A stretch of DNA of 7,475 nucleotides, from the NCBI GenBank assembly GCA_028686145.1, contig JAQUCQ010000162.1:1-7475 (forward strand), read 5' to 3'. The position numbers were made by a program, and so were the translations under genes. How positions within the stretch are numbered: the first letter of the stretch is position 1; every line of letters begins with the position of its first letter. Below are positions 6,047 to 7,475 of this stretch, piece by piece. The notes beneath the pieces were generated by a model. The model saw only the letters and a list, made by a program, of their open reading frames with translations. It was not told where the DNA came from and ran no database searches. This stretch comes from Desulfuromonadaceae bacterium. Lineage in GTDB: Bacteria; Desulfobacterota; Desulfuromonadia; Geobacterales; Pseudopelobacteraceae.

Positions 6047-6484
6047 CTATCTTTCCAGAATAAATGTCACCGGTCCGTCATTGACCAGGGACACCTGCAT
6101 GCCGGCCTGGAATATGCCGGTTTCAACGGGTACACCGGTGCGGGCGGCAGCTTTGACAAAGTATTCGTACAGCCGCTTCCCTTCATCAGGAGGCGCTGCT
6201 GTGTCGAATGATGGCCGTCGCCCCTTGGCGCAGTTGCCGGCCAGAGTGAACTGGGAAACAACCAGCAGGCTTCCGCCGACATCCTGCACAGACAGGTTCA
6301 TTTTGTCGTCATTGTCGGAGAACATCCGTAGGGCGCAGATTTTGTCTGCCAGCCAGTCAGCCTGCTCTTCGGCGTCCCCTTTTTCCACGCCGAGAAGGAT
6401 CATGATCCCACGGCCTATCTGGCCGACAATATTGTCATCGACCGTTACCGAAGCCGATGTGACGCGCTGGATTACCGCCTTCAC
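6047..6484 (-). CDS. dtd: D-aminoacyl-tRNA deacylase
   Basis: Removes D-amino acids (and glycine mischarged on tRNA-Ala) from tRNA in the cytoplasm, a translation proofreading step. With the GTG start at 6484 it is 145 residues, the family's standard length, beginning VKAVIQRVTSASV, where Dtd proteins normally begin MKAVIQRV. The two active-site motifs of the homodimer are present: SQFT (77-80) and the Gly-cisPro motif NDGPVT (135-140). The frame continues to an ATG at 6514, but that version would add ten atypical residues and overlap the preceding gene. AGAGGAAAG just before the GTG is a good ribosome site. It starts 13 bases after the phnA-like gene stops, so the two are probably cotranscribed. 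Confidence 0.96.
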   Translation of the reverse strand: MKAVIQRVTSASVTVDDNIVGQIGRGIMILLGVEKGDAEEQADWLADKICALRMFSDNDDKMNLSVQDVGGSLLVVSQFTLAGNCAKGRRPSFDTAAPPDEGKRLYEYFVKAAARTGVPVETGIFQAGMQVSLVNDGPVTFILER

Positions 6485-6497
6485 ACTTTCTTTCCTC

Positions 6498-6836
6498 TCA
6501 TGCCTTCTTGACAAACTCCGATTTCAACTGCATGGCGCCGACGCCGTCGATCTTGCAGTCTATATCGTGATCTCCCGAGACAAGACGGATGATTTTGATC
6601 TTGACTCCGGTTTTGACAACCGCCGATGAGCCCTTGATTTTCAGATCCTTGATGACGGTGATGGAGTCGCCCGCCTTCAGTTCATTGCCGAACGCATCCC
6701 GCACAACAGTGGCGGTAACGTTGCCATCGGTAGCTGCTATCGGCCATTCATGGGCGCATTCCGGGCAGACGAACATTTCGCCGTCTTCATAGGTGTATTC
6801 TGAGCTGCATGTGGGACATTTCGGCAATTGGCTCAT
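6498..6836 (-). CDS. yjdM: PhnA/YjdM family zinc-ribbon protein
   Basis: A 112-residue protein of the family historically named PhnA (alkylphosphonate utilisation operon protein); its molecular role is not established, and it is not phosphonoacetate hydrolase. The N-terminus is a zinc ribbon with CPTC (7-10) and CPEC (24-27), followed by HEWP. The C-terminal part is the family's beta-rich domain with VRDAFGNELKAGDSITVIKDLKIKG (45-69) and a hydrophobic KTGVKIKIIRLV strand. No phosphonate genes are nearby, so the context gives no support for a phosphonate role. The ATG at 6836 has AAGGA upstream at good spacing. It lies 45 bases after the DUF362 gene and 13 bases before dtd, in a co-directional cluster. 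Confidence 0.92.
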   Translation of the reverse strand: MSQLPKCPTCSSEYTYEDGEMFVCPECAHEWPIAATDGNVTATVVRDAFGNELKAGDSITVIKDLKIKGSSAVVKTGVKIKIIRLVSGDHDIDCKIDGVGAMQLKSEFVKKA

Positions 6837-6881
6837 TCGGTATCCTTTATATTTAGTATTCGTACCTTCACGGCAAATAAA

Positions 6882-7475
6882 TCACACCCGTACCAACGTA
6901 TACACCCTGCTTCCCAACCCGATTTTCTCCCCGTGTTCCAACTGCACCTCCCACGGGATTTCCGGCCAGCAGCCACGGAACTTGTCGCCGCCCGGTTCAT
7001 GACCCGATTGCAGAGCCGAACCCTCATTGCCGCGGGCACCGTTGACCAGATCGGCACATGCCTGGTCGATCGCTACCGGATCGGACGAGGCGCAGATACC
7101 GATATCGTTCACGATCGGGGCGTCCGAGTGGCCGTAGCAGTCGCAGGCTGGTGACACCTGGGTGATAAAGTTGATGTAGATCGCCTTGCCGTCCTTGCCG
7201 GTCAACGCCCCCTTGGTGTATTCGGCCATTTTGCGCATGACCAGATCGGAGGCTTCATTCCACTGGATGTTGATCGCCTTGACCGGACAGACCGTGATGC
7301 AGCGTGAACAGCCGGTGCATTTCTGGGAATCAATCACTGCTTTGCCGTCGGTGATGACAATCGCGTCATGAGCGCATGAACGGGGGCAGATACCGCAGCC
7401 GATGCAGACTTTGGCTACAACCTTGGGGGCTACCGTGGAGTGCTGCACCAGTTTCCCCTTGCGGCTGGCGCACCC
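6882..7475 (-). CDS. DUF362-type protein with two [4Fe-4S] ferredoxin clusters, 5' end outside window
   Basis: C-terminal 197 residues of an iron-sulfur protein. The frame runs in from the right edge, GCASRKGKL, a segment usual within DUF362 proteins, so the GTG at 7448 is internal and not the start. Two ferredoxin motifs follow: CIGCGICPRSCA, in which Ala replaces the usual Pro after the fourth Cys, and the classical CTGCSRCITVCP. Together they would bind two [4Fe-4S] clusters. The rest (SPACDCYGHSDAPIVNDIGI, SSDPVAIDQACADLVN, and HGEKIGLGSRVYTLVRV at the end) matches the conserved tail of this family. Members are soluble proteins of unknown function that may pass electrons. The TGA stop is 45 bases before the phnA-like gene, in the same direction. 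I see only weak promoter-like bases between them, so readthrough is likely. Confidence 0.9.
   Translation of the reverse strand, partial: GCASRKGKLVQHSTVAPKVVAKVCIGCGICPRSCAHDAIVITDGKAVIDSQKCTGCSRCITVCPVKAINIQWNEASDLVMRKMAEYTKGALTGKDGKAIYINFITQVSPACDCYGHSDAPIVNDIGICASSDPVAIDQACADLVNGARGNEGSALQSGHEPGGDKFRGCWPEIPWEVQLEHGEKIGLGSRVYTLVRV

Noticed and set aside
6485..6514. ATG start of dtd at 6514
   Set aside because: It would overlap the preceding gene and add ten residues; the GTG at 6484 has the better ribosome site and gives the family start VKAVIQRV.
5718..6629. 303-codon + strand frame opposite mqnD and dtd
   Set aside because: It covers the antisense of two well-recognised genes, has no domain pattern, and its length follows from the high G+C of the region.
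6837..6881. Promoter between the DUF362 gene and the PhnA-like gene
   Set aside because: TTGCCG and AATATA at 17 bases match the consensus poorly (4 of 6 and 3 of 6), and the gap is short enough for simple cotranscription.

Overview
The window looks like chromosomal DNA of a Desulfuromonadales/Geobacter-type bacterium. This is inferred from the combination of a sigma-54 activator, a periplasmic multiheme c-type cytochrome of the CLSCH/HPVG/CLTCHNK kind, a nuo (complex I) segment and a futalosine-pathway menaquinone gene (mqnD). No 16S rRNA or other species marker is present, so the genus is not proven.

Left part (1 to about 2160): lower G+C, 42-48% in two 60-base samples counted by hand. It holds the 3' part of a sigma-54 enhancer-binding activator on the + strand. 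This gene enters from outside the window and its sigma-54 contact motif reads GAFTDA instead of GAFTGA. It converges on a small secreted cytochrome on the - strand (1184-1834) with three CXXCH haem sites and exactly three other histidines. Upstream of the cytochrome lie a sigma-54-like -24/-12 element, an 8+8 inverted repeat and several further CCTGT/ACAGG half-sites. They sit in a roughly 410-base gap (1835-2244) that contains no gene I recognise.

Middle (2245-5141): higher G+C (62% in one 60-base sample). nuoM and nuoN, the two proton-pumping antiporter-like subunits of complex I, overlap by ATGA. Their usual upstream partner nuoL is absent, and the nuoM leader is where the composition changes. 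This suggests that the nuo operon was split at nuoL/nuoM by a rearrangement or by insertion of the left block. The nuoM leader carries a perfect 14-bp palindrome and a tiny reading frame that ends in an ATGA overlap with nuoM.

Right part (5181-7475): a compact - strand cluster, read from right to left: a DUF362-type 2x[4Fe-4S] ferredoxin protein (cut by the window end), a PhnA/YjdM zinc-ribbon protein, D-aminoacyl-tRNA deacylase (dtd, GTG start) and mqnD. It converges on nuoN. mqnD makes 1,4-dihydroxy-6-naphthoate for menaquinone, the likely electron acceptor of the NuoMN-containing complex, so the centre of the window has a respiratory theme. The other genes are probably linked only by shared transcription.

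I found no complete mobile element, tRNA, rRNA or CRISPR array. The most notable points are the GAFTDA activator next to a cytochrome with a sigma-54-like promoter and repeated half-sites, and the nuoM-nuoN pair separated from nuoL.
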